Source: Desulfobacteraceae bacterium (GTDB lineage: Bacteria; Desulfobacterota; Desulfobacteria; Desulfobacterales; SURF-7). From it: a stretch of DNA of 64,000 nucleotides. The stretch covers positions 1 through 64,000 of the forward strand of contig QZKS01000079.1 of NCBI GenBank assembly GCA_003599865.1. The letters are read 5' to 3'. Under the pieces are notes generated by a model. That model saw only the letters and a list, made by a program, of their open reading frames with translations, was not told the origin of the DNA and ran no database searches. How positions within the stretch are numbered: position 1 is the stretch's first letter; the number at the start of each line of letters is the position of its first letter. Shown here in pieces: positions 52,841-63,874 of the stretch. Made by a program: the position numbers and the translations under genes.

Positions 52841-54588
52841 AAAAGACGGGCAAAAAAAGTATTCAGGTGCGAATCATCATTATCGGTATATTTTTTGGTC
52901 TGCTACATTCGGTTATTATCGCACGAGCCGTTCAACTACATGTTTTTAAAGGGTCCTGGCTTTCGGAAAAGGCGGAAAACCAGTATAAAAGATCGTTTAC
53001 CGCTACCGGAAAGCGCGGTACGATATTTGATGCAAAACACCGGGAGATGGCTGTCAGTATTGATGTCATGTCCATAGCCGGATTCCCTGAAAGTATTCGT
53101 GACCCGGATAAAACAGCAAAAACCCTCGGCTCCATTCTGGGGATCAAACACCGGGATCTGAAACGAAAGCTTGCTTCAAAGCGCTCTTTTGTCTGGGTAA
53201 AGAGATATGCCACACCCAGGGAAGTAGAATTGATCAAAACCGCCAACCTTGAAGGAATCAGCTTTCTGCCGGAACACAGCCGTGTTTATCCCAATCGTTC
53301 TCTTGGATCACAGATTCTGGGATTTTCCGGAATTGACGGTCAGGGGCTTGAAGGGCTTGAGTTTTATTATAATCAATACCTGAAAGGCGCCACAGCCATA
53401 CAGACCGTGATTCAGGATGCTCTTGGACGGCGGTTTCTTGAGGAGAAAAAAGTTTTTGCCGAGTATAACGGCAACAATCTGATACTAACCATAGACAAGG
53501 CAATTCAATATATCACCGAAAGTTCTCTGGATGAGGCAGTACAGAAATTTTCCGGAAAATCGGGAATTGCCGTGGTGATGGAACCCGCAACCGGAGCCAT
53601 CCTGGCCCTTGCCCATTATCCCCGATTCAATCCCAACACCTATCAGGATTTTAACCGCAGTCGCTGGCGCAACCGGGCGATTACCGATCCTTTTGAGCCG
53701 GGATCGACCATGAAGATATTTCTGGCAACCGCAGCACTTGAGAGTGGTTTCTGCACACCAAGTTCGATTTTTTATTGTGAAGACGGGCGATACAGGGTGG
53801 GGCGGAATTATATTCACGATACACATCGCTATGGCTGGCTCTCGCTTCAGCAGATTGTCAAGGTCTCCAGCAATATCGGCACCGTAAAAATTGCAGAAAG
53901 AATAGGAAAGGAACATCTTTATAATACACTGAAAAATTTTGGATTCGGAGAGAGAACCGGTATCGACTGCCCGGGAGAAACCACAGGTACATTGACACCG
54001 CAGTCCCGGTGGTCAAAGATTGACTTTGGGGCGATCTCCTTCGGCCAGGGGATTTCCGTCTCCGCCATTCAGCTGATAACGGCAGTCTCGGCTATTGCCA
54101 ATGACGGCATTCTGATGAAACCATACATTGTCCAGGCGATTACGGATGGAAACGGACGCCTTGTTGAAAATTTCCGGCCTCAAAAAGTGCGATCCGTCAT
54201 TTCCCATGAAACCGCCGGCACCATGAAAAAGATTATGCAGACGGTGACAACCGAAGGCGGAACGGGCGTGGCGGCTGCGCTGGACGGTTATACGGTTTGC
54301 GGAAAGACCGGCACAGCACAGAAAGTTCACAAGAATGGCGGCTATGCAGAACACAATTATGTGGCTTCTTTTATCGGGTTTGCGCCGGCTGAAGATCCCA
54401 GGGTAGCGGTCCTGGTGGTGATCGATGAACCCCAGGAAGAGCATTATGGAGGGATCGTGGCGGCCCCGCCATTCAAGAGAATTACGTATGAGACCCTGAG
54501 CTATCTGAATGTGCCGCCTCGCCGGGACAAGGCTATTGAACATTCTGAAAAATTAACGGTGTCCAGGCAAAAGGGAGTAAAAGGATGA
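52837..54588 (+). CDS. ftsI: Penicillin-binding protein FtsI (division-specific transpeptidase, PBP3-type)
   Basis: 583 residues. One N-terminal membrane span, a dimerisation domain with RGTIFDAKHREMAVS, then the transpeptidase: active-site PGSTMKIF (S-x-x-K), SSN in KVSSNIGT, and CGKTGTAQ (K-T-G). It cross-links septal peptidoglycan with FtsW. No C-terminal PASTA domain, as in Gram-negative FtsI. It overlaps ftsL and murE by four bases each. Confidence 0.95.
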   Translation: MKKTGKKSIQVRIIIIGIFFGLLHSVIIARAVQLHVFKGSWLSEKAENQYKRSFTATGKRGTIFDAKHREMAVSIDVMSIAGFPESIRDPDKTAKTLGSILGIKHRDLKRKLASKRSFVWVKRYATPREVELIKTANLEGISFLPEHSRVYPNRSLGSQILGFSGIDGQGLEGLEFYYNQYLKGATAIQTVIQDALGRRFLEEKKVFAEYNGNNLILTIDKAIQYITESSLDEAVQKFSGKSGIAVVMEPATGAILALAHYPRFNPNTYQDFNRSRWRNRAITDPFEPGSTMKIFLATAALESGFCTPSSIFYCEDGRYRVGRNYIHDTHRYGWLSLQQIVKVSSNIGTVKIAERIGKEHLYNTLKNFGFGERTGIDCPGETTGTLTPQSRWSKIDFGAISFGQGISVSAIQLITAVSAIANDGILMKPYIVQAITDGNGRLVENFRPQKVRSVISHETAGTMKKIMQTVTTEGGTGVAAALDGYTVCGKTGTAQKVHKNGGYAEHNYVASFIGFAPAEDPRVAVLVVIDEPQEEHYGGIVAAPPFKRITYETLSYLNVPPRRDKAIEHSEKLTVSRQKGVKG

Positions 54589-56114
54589 AACTGTCTGAAC
54601 TCCTGAAGGCCATTCATGTAAAACCGGAAAATCGAACCTTGAAGACTCTTGATCCGGAAATTGTTTCCATTCATTACCGATCCGATACGGTACAGCCAGG
54701 CGGACTGTTTGTAGCCGTTCCCGGTTTTTCGGCAGATGGACATGACTATATTGACCATGCAATGGAACGTGGCGCTGCGGCGGTAGTCGTTCAAAAACCG
54801 GTTCACAGGGATGGTATTTTTATCCGGGTGGAAAACTCCCGAAAGGCGCTATCTGCTTTAGCGGCAAGATTCTATTCATATCCTTCTGAAAAAATGGCTG
54901 TGGTCGGGATCACCGGAACAAACGGGAAGACGACGACGTCTTATCTTATTGAGAGTATGCTGACGGCTTCCGGAATTCCATGCGGTGTCATCGGAACCGT
55001 CAACTATCGATATGACGGAAAAATTTTTGAAAATCCCATGACCACACCGGAATCAATGGATCTTCATCGAATTCTTTCGGAAATGGTCGATGCAGGGATC
55101 AGGCATGCCGTTGTGGAGATATCTTCCCATGCCATCGATTTGGGCCGGGTCGATAATATTCGCATACGGGTCGGGGTCTTCACCAATTTGAGTCAGGATC
55201 ACCTTGATTATCATGGTGATATGGATTCCTACTGGAAATGCAAGAAACGTTTTTTTACGGAAAATCCGGATTTGATCCGGGAAAAAGATCCGGCAGCAGT
55301 TGTCCTGAATTGCCTGAACGAGAAAGGGGAGGAAATCAAGGCAGCCCTTGAAAATCTGGGAGCAAAATCGAAAATCATCACAATAGGCAAATCAAAAGAC
55401 AATGGTATTGAAGTGATCCAATCCGATATGCGCCTTTCCGGCATTACAGCTAAAGTCAGGACTCCTATGGGAGATCTGGAGTTCACCTCTCCTCTGGTCG
55501 GCAGGTTCAATCTGGAGAATCTCCTGTGCGCAATTGGAGTCGGTTGTTCTCTTGGTCTGACTCTTCCGGATATCAAAAAGGGAATTGAACGGTTTACCAA
55601 CGTTCCGGGAAGGCTCGAATCGGTAGTCAATTATTCCGGACGCTATGTATTTGTGGATTATGCCCATACACCGGATGCATTGGAAAATGTTCTTTCCACA
55701 TTGCGGTCTCTTGCAACAGGAAGGCTGATATGCGTCTTCGGCTGCGGTGGTGACCGGGATCGATCCAAACGGCCCCTGATGGGCAGTATTGCCGGGAAAT
55801 TATCCGACTTTTGTATTGTGACATCCGATAATCCCAGAACAGAAGACAAAATGGCTATTATCGAAAATATCCTGGAAGGAGTTCGGACGGAAATGTCGCA
55901 GGTGCAGGATGACGCGAAAGTCTCCTTAAAAGGATACCTGGTTGAACCGGATCGGAAATCCGCCATCCGAAAAGGAATGGAAGCATCCTTGCCGGGTGAT
56001 ACCGTTCTGATTGCCGGCAAGGGCCATGAAACATATCAGATTATCGGGAAAAACAAGTTTCCGTTTGATGACCGTCTGGAAGCGGAAAGCAGCCTGAGAA
56101 GGGTAGAGATGTGA
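54585..56114 (+). CDS. murE: UDP-MurNAc-tripeptide synthetase MurE
   Basis: 509 residues. Adds the third amino acid of the peptide stem. ATP-binding GITGTNGKTTTSYL near residue 110, the UDP-sugar region ENPMTTPESMDLHR, HTPDALENVL, and the third-residue specificity motif DNPRTED, which marks meso-diaminopimelate as substrate, so the wall is of the A1-gamma DAP type. The start overlaps ftsI (ATGA). Confidence 0.96.
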   Translation: MKLSELLKAIHVKPENRTLKTLDPEIVSIHYRSDTVQPGGLFVAVPGFSADGHDYIDHAMERGAAAVVVQKPVHRDGIFIRVENSRKALSALAARFYSYPSEKMAVVGITGTNGKTTTSYLIESMLTASGIPCGVIGTVNYRYDGKIFENPMTTPESMDLHRILSEMVDAGIRHAVVEISSHAIDLGRVDNIRIRVGVFTNLSQDHLDYHGDMDSYWKCKKRFFTENPDLIREKDPAAVVLNCLNEKGEEIKAALENLGAKSKIITIGKSKDNGIEVIQSDMRLSGITAKVRTPMGDLEFTSPLVGRFNLENLLCAIGVGCSLGLTLPDIKKGIERFTNVPGRLESVVNYSGRYVFVDYAHTPDALENVLSTLRSLATGRLICVFGCGGDRDRSKRPLMGSIAGKLSDFCIVTSDNPRTEDKMAIIENILEGVRTEMSQVQDDAKVSLKGYLVEPDRKSAIRKGMEASLPGDTVLIAGKGHETYQIIGKNKFPFDDRLEAESSLRRVEM

Positions 56115-57538
56115 TGATCAAACCCATTCCCTTATCCGTTCATGACCTTATTCGCGCAACAGGCGGAGATCTGCTGTGCGGAAATCGGGATCAGATGTTT
56201 TCAGGCGTTTCAATCGATTCCAGAAAAATCGGACAGGACGAGCTGTTTATTGCGATCATCGGAGACAATCATGACGGGCATGCGTTTATTCCGGATGTTC
56301 TGGAAAAGGGCGTGAAAGGATTGATGCTGGATAAACAACATGTCCGGCAGTTCCTTTCCTCCCATAACCGGAAACAGGATGTTTCATGTATTGCCGTGGA
56401 AGATACGAGAAAGGCAATCGGATCTCTGGCCTTGTTTCAACGAAAGCGATCCGGTGTGACACTTACTGCGGTTACCGGATCAAGCGGCAAGACAACCACT
56501 CGGACAATGATATCAAATGTTGTGGAGCAAAAATTTCCGACATTGTCCACTATCGGAAATTTTAACAATGAGATCGGCCTTCCGCTGACGCTTCTGCGGC
56601 TGGGAGAGGGGCATGAACAAGCAGTCGTCGAGATGGGCATGAACCATGCCGGTGAAATTACAAGACTGGCAAGAATCTGTCAGCCGGATATCGGGGTGAT
56701 CACCAATATCGGTCGTGCGCATCTGGAAGGCGTGGGTTCAATAGAAGGCGTGATGAACGCAAAAGGAGAACTTCTGGCAGAGATCAAGCCAGGCGGGACA
56801 GCAATATTAAATGCGGATGATCCGCTGGTGATCGTGTTATCGGAAAGGAGAAGAGGAAATACCCTTTTCTATGGATTTTCCGAAAAAGCCGATATCCGGG
56901 GAATCGATTCCCGGGTCACGGAAGGCCGGACAGTGTTTTCGATCTGCTTTCCGGACTCGAAGATTGATGTGACGCTGAACACCTGCGGTGATTTTAATGT
57001 CTTAAATGCGCTTTGCGCTGCTGCTGTCGGGTATTGTCTGGGATTGTCCAATGCGGAAATACGCACAGGGATTGAATCGTTTCAGCCGATGAAAGGCAGA
57101 ATGAATATACAGTCCAGCCGGAATGGCATTACCATCGTGGATGATACATACAACGCGAATCCGGATTCAGTCCGATGTGCCATTGCCGCATTTCAAACTC
57201 TGCGCCGCGGGGCCAGGGGGATTTTTGTCATGGGAGACATGTTTGAGCTCGGAGATCATTCTCAGGAGCTTCACCATGAGATCGGTGAAATAGCTGCCGC
57301 ATCCGGGATTGCCGGTTTGTATCTTACCGGAAATCATGCGCAAACCGTTGCTTTGGGGGCAAAAGGTAAAAACATGAATGAAAAACAGATTTTTATTGGC
57401 GGAATCGAAGACATCATTCAGCAGCTGAAACAAAACCTGATTTCAGGTGACTGGCTTTTGGTCAAGGGATCCCGGGCAATGAAAATGGAAAGGATCATTG
57501 AAGGACTCAAAGAAATCGTCATCAATGAAAGATCATAA
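56114..57538 (+). CDS. murF: UDP-MurNAc-tripeptide:D-Ala-D-Ala ligase MurF
   Basis: 474 residues. Attaches D-Ala-D-Ala to the tripeptide. Motifs: FSGVSIDSRKIGQDELF (N-terminal domain), VTGSSGKTTTRTM, GNFNNEIGLPLTLL, EMGMNHAGEI, IVDDTYNANPDS and MGDMFELG. ATG 56114 overlaps the murE stop by one base (TGATG); a GTG three bases earlier is possible. About 60 bases separate it from mraY, with no promoter seen. Confidence 0.96.
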   Translation: MIKPIPLSVHDLIRATGGDLLCGNRDQMFSGVSIDSRKIGQDELFIAIIGDNHDGHAFIPDVLEKGVKGLMLDKQHVRQFLSSHNRKQDVSCIAVEDTRKAIGSLALFQRKRSGVTLTAVTGSSGKTTTRTMISNVVEQKFPTLSTIGNFNNEIGLPLTLLRLGEGHEQAVVEMGMNHAGEITRLARICQPDIGVITNIGRAHLEGVGSIEGVMNAKGELLAEIKPGGTAILNADDPLVIVLSERRRGNTLFYGFSEKADIRGIDSRVTEGRTVFSICFPDSKIDVTLNTCGDFNVLNALCAAAVGYCLGLSNAEIRTGIESFQPMKGRMNIQSSRNGITIVDDTYNANPDSVRCAIAAFQTLRRGARGIFVMGDMFELGDHSQELHHEIGEIAAASGIAGLYLTGNHAQTVALGAKGKNMNEKQIFIGGIEDIIQQLKQNLISGDWLLVKGSRAMKMERIIEGLKEIVINERS

Positions 57539-57601
57539 AAAAGCAGATGGAAACGAGCGGAACATGAATATCAAAATAAACGGATCCGGTAATAACAAAA
57601 A

Positions 57602-58681
57602 ATGATTTATCATCTACTATATCCCCTTCGCACTGAAATATCGGCGTTTAATGTATTTCGGTATATTACTTTCAGAACCATTTACGTCAGCCTGACCGCT
57701 TTTCTCATCTGCTTTGTCCTGGGACCCTGGGTGATTCGGAAGCTAAGTGAGCTTCAGATTGGACAGTATATCCGTCAGGAGGGACCAAAGTCCCATTTTG
57801 ATAAGGCCGGTACCCCGACCATGGGCGGTGTTCTCATCATGTTTTCCATTTGCCTTTCTACCCTGTTGTGGGCGGATATGACCAATCAATATATATGGCT
57901 GGTTCTTTTTGTCGCTATCGGATTTACAGCCATCGGTTTTTTTGATGATTTTTTGATGCAGATCAAGAAACGGAATAAAGGGCTCAGCGCAAAAGGGAAA
58001 TTCATACTTCAATTGCTGCTGGGTTTGGTAACCGGTTCACTTCTATATATCAATCCGCAGTTCGACACCAATGTTACCATACCATTTTTTAAAGAAATTT
58101 CTCCGGATCTGGGGATTTTCTATATCCTGTTCGCAGCATTTGTCATTGTCGGAACTTCCAATGCGGTGAATCTGACGGATGGTCTGGACGGGCTTGCGGC
58201 GGGTCCGGTGCTGATCGCCTCTGTAACCTATATGGTTTTTGCATATGTTGCAGGGCATGCCAATATCGCAAACTACCTTCAGATTACACACGTCCTCGGC
58301 GGAGGCGAAATTACTGTTTTCTGCGGCGCTATTGCCGGTGCGACACTTGGATTTTTATGGTTTAACACATACCCCGCTCAGATTTTCATGGGGGATGTCG
58401 GTTCCCTTCCGCTCGGCGCGTTGCTGGGAGTAATAGCGCTGATTACGAAGCAGGAAATTTTACTGGTGATCGTCGGCGGCCTTTTTGTGATTGAGGCATT
58501 ATCGGTTATTTTTCAGGTGGGCTATTTTAAGATGACCAATGGAAAAAGGATTTTCCGGATGGCGCCGCTTCATCATCATTTTGAGTTAAAGGGCTGGCCG
58601 GAGCCGAAAGTAATCGTGCGGTTCTGGATTATTTCAATTGCTCTTGCGTTGATATCCATGAGTACCCTCAAGTTGCGTTGA
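57602..58681 (+). CDS. mraY: Phospho-MurNAc-pentapeptide transferase MraY
   Basis: 359 residues, ten predicted membrane spans. Transfers phospho-MurNAc-pentapeptide to undecaprenyl phosphate, giving lipid I. Diagnostic motifs: [17 protein letters not shown], the [15 protein letters not shown] loop with catalytic Asp, [12 protein letters not shown] and the histidine loop [13 protein letters not shown]. Length and topology are normal. Confidence 0.97.
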   Translation: MIYHLLYPLRTEISAFNVFRYITFRTIYVSLTAFLICFVLGPWVIRKLSELQIGQYIRQEGPKSHFDKAGTPTMGGVLIMFSICLSTLLWADMTNQYIWLVLFVAIGFTAIGFFDDFLMQIKKRNKGLSAKGKFILQLLLGLVTGSLLYINPQFDTNVTIPFFKEISPDLGIFYILFAAFVIVGTSNAVNLTDGLDGLAAGPVLIASVTYMVFAYVAGHANIANYLQITHVLGGGEITVFCGAIAGATLGFLWFNTYPAQIFMGDVGSLPLGALLGVIALITKQEILLVIVGGLFVIEALSVIFQVGYFKMTNGKRIFRMAPLHHHFELKGWPEPKVIVRFWIISIALALISMSTLKLR

Positions 58682-58706
58682 AAAGGGGCAGTGATTGAGA
58701 AAGGCT

Positions 58707-60074
58707 ATGAACAGTTACAGGGGTCGGAACATTCTGGTGATGGGATTGGGAAAGTCCGGATATGCTTGCGCATGCTTTCTTTCCGGAATGGGTGCCGTTG
58801 TGACGGTTACCGATATGGCGCAAGAGGATGATCTTACGCCGTTCAGCACCGATCTTCGTAAAAGGGGAATCCACCTGGAACTGGGCGGACATTCCATCAA
58901 AACAGTGGAAAATTCGGATATGATCGTCATGAGTCCCGGTGTGCCGCATACCATCGAACCGATCCGGATTGCCCGGAAAAAAGGAATTCCGGTGATCGGT
59001 GAGATAGAACTGGCAGCAGGATTTATTCAGGAACCCATGATTGCCATTACCGGCACAAATGGAAAGACCACCACCACAAGACTGGTCAGTGAAATGATCA
59101 AGGCGAGCGGCTTATCGGTATTTACCGGTGGAAACATTGGGACGCCCTTGATCGATTATGTGGCCGGAGCCGTGAAAACCGACCGGGTAGTCGTGGAAGT
59201 GAGCAGTTTTCAACTGGACACCATACAACAGTTTCGGCCCCATGTCAGCGTTCTGTTGAATATTACCGAGGATCATCTGGATCGGTATGACAGTTTTCAA
59301 TCCTATGCGGAATCAAAGGGCAGAATTTTTGAGAACCAGAGAAAAACCGATTATGCGGTGTTCAACAGAACCGACAGGTTGGTTCGAGAGCTTTCCGGAA
59401 ACAGCATGGCGACCAATCTGTTTTTTGATTTCACAGGAGAACGCGAGAATACGGCAATGATCCATTCGGATACAATACATCTCCCCAAATTTTCGGATAT
59501 TGAGGAGCATATAATCGATCTGTCTGAAGCCAGGCTCACAGGAAGGCACAATCAGGAAAATATTTCAGCGGCGTCCCTGGCCACACTTGCCGCCGGCGGC
59601 AGCATCGAAGGAGTAAGGCTCGCGTTAAAAAATTTTACAGGCCTCCCGCATCGGCTTGAATATGTCGAGACGATCGGACAGGTTCAGTACTTCGACGATT
59701 CAAAGGCCACCAATGTCGATGCCGTCCTTCGGGCGCTGGAGGCATTTGAAGGAAAGGTGATCCTGATCATGGGCGGACTGGATAAGGGCGGGGATTATAC
59801 GGTTCTGAAAGATCAGCTTCGGAAAAAAGTTCGTCTGATACTGGTCATGGGGGAAGCAAAAGAAATTATCAAAACATCACTAGGCCGGTTTGTGGATATC
59901 GTCGAAACCGCATCCATGGATGAAGCGGTCAGGGCTGCCTATGGCAGTGCTGTTCCAGGCGACACGGTTCTTCTTTCTCCGGCCTGTGCCAGCTTTGATA
60001 TGTTTGATAGTTATGCGCATCGTGGAGATGTCTTCCGAAAGGCGGTTAAGAAGATTCAGGAGGGCTGTTTGTGA
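58707..60074 (+). CDS. murD: UDP-MurNAc-L-alanine:D-glutamate ligase MurD
   Basis: 455 residues from ATG 58707; TTG 58695 is an alternative with AGGGG six bases before it. Motifs: VMGLGKSGYACACFLS (UDP-binding Rossmann start), ITGTNGKTTTTRL, GGNIGTPLI, EVSSFQLD, the FDDSKATNVDAVLRAL region and LSPACASFDMFDSYAHRGD at the end. It adds D-Glu, the second residue of the stem. Its stop overlaps the ftsW start (GTGA). Confidence 0.96.
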   Translation: MNSYRGRNILVMGLGKSGYACACFLSGMGAVVTVTDMAQEDDLTPFSTDLRKRGIHLELGGHSIKTVENSDMIVMSPGVPHTIEPIRIARKKGIPVIGEIELAAGFIQEPMIAITGTNGKTTTTRLVSEMIKASGLSVFTGGNIGTPLIDYVAGAVKTDRVVVEVSSFQLDTIQQFRPHVSVLLNITEDHLDRYDSFQSYAESKGRIFENQRKTDYAVFNRTDRLVRELSGNSMATNLFFDFTGERENTAMIHSDTIHLPKFSDIEEHIIDLSEARLTGRHNQENISAASLATLAAGGSIEGVRLALKNFTGLPHRLEYVETIGQVQYFDDSKATNVDAVLRALEAFEGKVILIMGGLDKGGDYTVLKDQLRKKVRLILVMGEAKEIIKTSLGRFVDIVETASMDEAVRAAYGSAVPGDTVLLSPACASFDMFDSYAHRGDVFRKAVKKIQEGCL

Positions 60075-61186
60075 AGATTCCGGGCATGACATCAGAATCC
60101 ATTCAGTACGATATCCGGCTGCTGTTTCCGGTGCTGATTCTGGTGGGGATCGGGATTGTTATGGTTTACAGTGCAAGCTCCGCCATGGCATTGAAAAAAT
60201 TCGGCGCGGACAGCTATTTTCTGAAAAAACAGGCACTGTTCGCACTTGCGGGAATTGTTGCGCTTGTCGTGCTTCGGCACATCCCGTATCGATTTTTCAG
60301 ACCGCTGACATATCTTATTTTACTGTCTGCGGTTTTGATGCTGGTCTCCATCAAGATTCCCGGCATCGGATATGCCGCGGGTGGTGCGGAACGATGGATT
60401 AAAATCGGGGGGCTTTCCTTTCAGCCTTCCGAATTTGCCAGATTTGCCATGATCATTTACCTGGCTTACTCCTTGAGCAAGAAGCAGGAAAAAATCGAAG
60501 TGATGTCGATCGGGTTCCTTCCTCATGTCGCCATCCTGATCCTACTGGCCGGATTGATTTTAATTCAGCCGGACTTCGGTTCCGTCATCATTCTCTGTGC
60601 GTTGACATGGATCATGCTGTTTGCCGGTGGTGTAAAAATGACACATCTTTTATCCGGATTAATTGTTGTGATTCCCTTTGCCATCTATTTTATGCAGACG
60701 GCGGATTACCGGGTGAAAAGGATTATGAGCTTTGTCGACCCCTGGAAGCACTCTTCCGATACCGGTTACCAGGTTGTTCATTCTCTCATGGCTTTTGGAT
60801 CCGGAGGGGTTTTGGGATCCGGAATCGGGCAGGGATATCAGAAGCTTTTTTATCTTCCGGAACCGCATACGGATTTTATTTTTTCCGTTATCGGGGAAGA
60901 GCTGGGACTTCTGGGGGTATTAATTATCCTGGGATTATATTCCGTTATCATATGGAGGGGATTCAGCATTTCCAAAAACAGCAAGGACCTGTTCGGCGCG
61001 TTTATAGCCCTGGGCTTGACGGCTGCCCTGGGGCTCCAGGTTGTTATCAACATGGGAGTTACCATGGGATTGCTTCCGCCCAAAGGGCTGGCGCTTCCCT
61101 TTTTAAGTTATGGAGGGACATCCCTGTTGATGAATATGGCATGTATCGGTGTTTTGATGAATATCGGAGCGACTGAGGCGGAATGA
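60071..61186 (+). CDS. ftsW: Peptidoglycan glycosyltransferase FtsW
   Basis: 371 residues, ten membrane spans, SEDS family; it polymerises lipid II at the septum with FtsI. Motifs: VYSASSAMAL, FQPSEFARFAMIIYLA, the pore-like IQPDFGS with catalytic Asp, RVKRIMSFVDPW, HTDFIFSVIGEELGL and LPFLSYGGTSL. The start is GTG 60071, overlapping the murD stop. Position within dcw favours FtsW over RodA. Confidence 0.95.
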   Translation: MKIPGMTSESIQYDIRLLFPVLILVGIGIVMVYSASSAMALKKFGADSYFLKKQALFALAGIVALVVLRHIPYRFFRPLTYLILLSAVLMLVSIKIPGIGYAAGGAERWIKIGGLSFQPSEFARFAMIIYLAYSLSKKQEKIEVMSIGFLPHVAILILLAGLILIQPDFGSVIILCALTWIMLFAGGVKMTHLLSGLIVVIPFAIYFMQTADYRVKRIMSFVDPWKHSSDTGYQVVHSLMAFGSGGVLGSGIGQGYQKLFYLPEPHTDFIFSVIGEELGLLGVLIILGLYSVIIWRGFSISKNSKDLFGAFIALGLTAALGLQVVINMGVTMGLLPPKGLALPFLSYGGTSLLMNMACIGVLMNIGATEAE

Positions 61187-62439
61187 AGACCTTTGGTTTA
61201 TATCATGAGTCCGGGAAAAATCAGATCCTTCTGTATGCCGGGAAGGGTACGCAGCCGGTTATGCAAAAAACAAGATGGAAAATCATTCCGATGTTCCTGC
61301 GGTCAATACTTGGCGTGAAAGAGGAGAAATATCCACCGGCAATTCTGATTGCAGGCGGGGGAACCGGCGGGCATCTTTTCCCTGGAATTGCCATTGCAGA
61401 ATCCTTGCTTGAAAAAGATAAAAATACCCGAATTCTTTTTGTGAGTGCCGGGAATGATTTTGAAAAAGCGGTCTTATCGGAAAAAGGCTTTTCTTTGAAA
61501 GCAATTGACGTGCAGGGGATCAAAGGACGAGGACCGGTGGCAAAACTGAAATCCCTGTTTAAAATCCCAAAGGCCATTGTCAGGTCAATCTCCATAATAA
61601 AGGACTTCAGACCTTGTCTTGTCATGGGAATGGGGAGTTATTCTTCGGGTCCGGTAGCGATTGCTGCGTGGATATTGGGTGTCGGAATCGTGCTGCATGA
61701 ACAGAACCTCCGGCCGGGAATTACCAATCGAATGCTATCCCGCATTGCGGATCGCATCTATGTTTCCTTTCCGGGAACAAGTGCCATATTGGATACGGAT
61801 AAGTCTCGAATGGTAGGAAATCCGGTGCGCAGGGAAATTCTGGAAACAGCAAGAGCATTGAGCGGGAATGACAAGCATTCGAACCATAGCGGTAAAAAAA
61901 CAATGACAATTGTTATTCTGGGCGGAAGCCAGGGCGCACACAGCATCAATGAAGCGGTCATGAAAGCCTTGCCGTATCTGTCCCGAAAACGGGAGTACCG
62001 GTTTATCCATCAGACCGGAAAGGCGGATGAGGCGATTGTCAGGGAAACGTATCAGCGGTTTGGTATTTCCGGAACAGTGCAGGCCTTTTTTCATGACATG
62101 GCATCTTTGTACAGCGAAGCGGATCTGCTGATTTGCCGGGCGGGAGCGACAACCGTTGCAGAGGTAACTTCCATTGGAAAAGGTGTTATCTTTATTCCGT
62201 ATCCATTTGCCGCGGATAATCATCAGGTGCTGAATGCAAAGGCGCTGGTTGATGAAGGGGCCGCGGAAATTATTCTGGAGGCCGCACTCTCGGGGGAAAA
62301 GCTCGCAGAAACAATCGATACCCTGGCCGGCGATCCGGAACGTATCCATGTGATGGAAAAAAAGTCAAGAATGTTCGGCCGTCCGGATGCGGCTGAAGAA
62401 ATTACAAAGGATGTTTATACTCTTATACAAGGTGCGTAA
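61183..62439 (+). CDS. murG: Undecaprenyldiphospho-muramoylpentapeptide GlcNAc transferase MurG (long N-terminus)
   Basis: 418 residues. Makes lipid II by adding GlcNAc to lipid I. Motifs: LIAGGGTGGHLFPGIAIAES, MGMGSYSSGPV, HEQNLRPGITNRML, LGGSQGAHSIN, and CRAGATTVAEVTSIGKGV with PYPFAADNHQ. MurG normally begins within a few residues of the first motif, but here about 52 residues precede it (MKTFGLYHESGKNQ...). The ATG at 61183 overlaps the ftsW stop (ATGA), arguing that the extension is translated; a GTG about nine codons before the motif is the alternative start. Confidence 0.94.
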   Translation: MKTFGLYHESGKNQILLYAGKGTQPVMQKTRWKIIPMFLRSILGVKEEKYPPAILIAGGGTGGHLFPGIAIAESLLEKDKNTRILFVSAGNDFEKAVLSEKGFSLKAIDVQGIKGRGPVAKLKSLFKIPKAIVRSISIIKDFRPCLVMGMGSYSSGPVAIAAWILGVGIVLHEQNLRPGITNRMLSRIADRIYVSFPGTSAILDTDKSRMVGNPVRREILETARALSGNDKHSNHSGKKTMTIVILGGSQGAHSINEAVMKALPYLSRKREYRFIHQTGKADEAIVRETYQRFGISGTVQAFFHDMASLYSEADLLICRAGATTVAEVTSIGKGVIFIPYPFAADNHQVLNAKALVDEGAAEIILEAALSGEKLAETIDTLAGDPERIHVMEKKSRMFGRPDAAEEITKDVYTLIQGA

Positions 62440-62469
62440 TCCATATACCGCCTTTTGAATGGTTGGCAA

Positions 62470-63873
62470 ATGTATCGAAAAAAATATCATATCTATTTTG
62501 TCGGAATCGGTGGAATCGGCATGAGTGGTATCGCCGAACTGCTCCTGAACCTGGGATATCAGGTTTCCGGTTCCGATATACAATTTTCCGGAATTACAAA
62601 GCGTCTGGAAAGCCTCGGGGGAAAGGTTTACATCGGACATTCCGCTCATCAGATTGAAGGGGCGGATGTCGTTGTAACTTCCTCGGCGATTCACCAGGGG
62701 AATCCGGAAGTGGAAGCCGCCTATCTGGCATCCATCCCTGTGATTCCAAGGGCGGAAATGCTGGCGGAACTGATGCGTCTAAAATATAGTGTTGCGGTTG
62801 CCGGTGCGCACGGGAAGACATCTACAACTTCAATTATTGCCTCCGTTCTCGGAGAAGGCAAGCTGGACCCGACAGTAGTGATAGGAGGCAAGCTGAACAG
62901 TGTCGGAACCAATGCAGTATTGGGCAAGGGGGAATATATTGTTGCCGAAGCGGATGAAAGTGATGGGTCATTTTTGAAATATTCTCCGACCATTGCGGTT
63001 GTGACCAATATTGATCAGGAGCATCTCGATTTTTATAAGGATCTGGATGAGATCAAACAGGTGTTTCTCAGCTTCATCGACCGGATACCGTTTTATGGCC
63101 TTGCCGTACTATGCCTTGATAATGAGGCTGTTCAGGATATTATTCCACAGATCAAAAAAAGGTTTACCACCTATGGGTTGAATAAACAGGCGGATTATCA
63201 GGCACGCCACATCATTTTCAAAGGGCCGACCAGCCGTTTTTTTGTATACTATCAGAACGAAAAACTGGGAGATATTTCTTTGAACCTCCCGGGAATTCAT
63301 AATGTTAACAACGCCATGGCCAGTATCGCAGTCGGCATTGAACTGGGAATACCGTTTCAGGTTATCAAAAAGGCGCTGGAGACCCATCAGGGAGTTCAAC
63401 GGCGTCTGCAAGTCAAAGGGATGGAACAAGGTGTCCAGGTGATGGATGATTACGGGCATCACCCCACCGAGGTCAAAACAACCCTTGCCGCTGTCCGGGA
63501 AAGCTGGCCGGACAGAAGGCTGGTGGTTATTTTTCAGCCGCATCGCTATACCAGGACAAGAGCACTTTTCTCGGAGTTTACCCTTTCGTTTTATCAGTCG
63601 GATGTTTTGATTGTATTGCCGATTTATGCGGCAGGGGAGAAAAAAATCGGGGGAGTGGATTCACAATCCTTATGTGAAGGTATTCGGGCGCATGGGCATA
63701 AAAATGTCACTTGTGTAAAGGATCATGCGGAAGCAGTTTCCGCTGCAAAAGAAGCGTTAAAAAAAGGAGATATCATTCTGACCCTTGGCGCAGGTGATGT
63801 ATGGATGGTTGGCGAAACCTTGTTGGATGAGATTTCATCATCAGGATTGCAGGAAAATGTCAATTCCAAATGA
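62470..63873 (+). CDS. murC: UDP-MurNAc:L-alanine ligase MurC
   Basis: 467 residues. Adds the first residue, L-Ala, to UDP-MurNAc. Motifs: [77 protein letters not shown] and [12 protein letters not shown] 62470 is preferred; TTG 62455 has no better ribosome site. Its stop is one base before the murB start. Confidence 0.96.
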   Translation: MYRKKYHIYFVGIGGIGMSGIAELLLNLGYQVSGSDIQFSGITKRLESLGGKVYIGHSAHQIEGADVVVTSSAIHQGNPEVEAAYLASIPVIPRAEMLAELMRLKYSVAVAGAHGKTSTTSIIASVLGEGKLDPTVVIGGKLNSVGTNAVLGKGEYIVAEADESDGSFLKYSPTIAVVTNIDQEHLDFYKDLDEIKQVFLSFIDRIPFYGLAVLCLDNEAVQDIIPQIKKRFTTYGLNKQADYQARHIIFKGPTSRFFVYYQNEKLGDISLNLPGIHNVNNAMASIAVGIELGIPFQVIKKALETHQGVQRRLQVKGMEQGVQVMDDYGHHPTEVKTTLAAVRESWPDRRLVVIFQPHRYTRTRALFSEFTLSFYQSDVLIVLPIYAAGEKKIGGVDSQSLCEGIRAHGHKNVTCVKDHAEAVSAAKEALKKGDIILTLGAGDVWMVGETLLDEISSSGLQENVNSK

Positions 63874-63874
63874 T

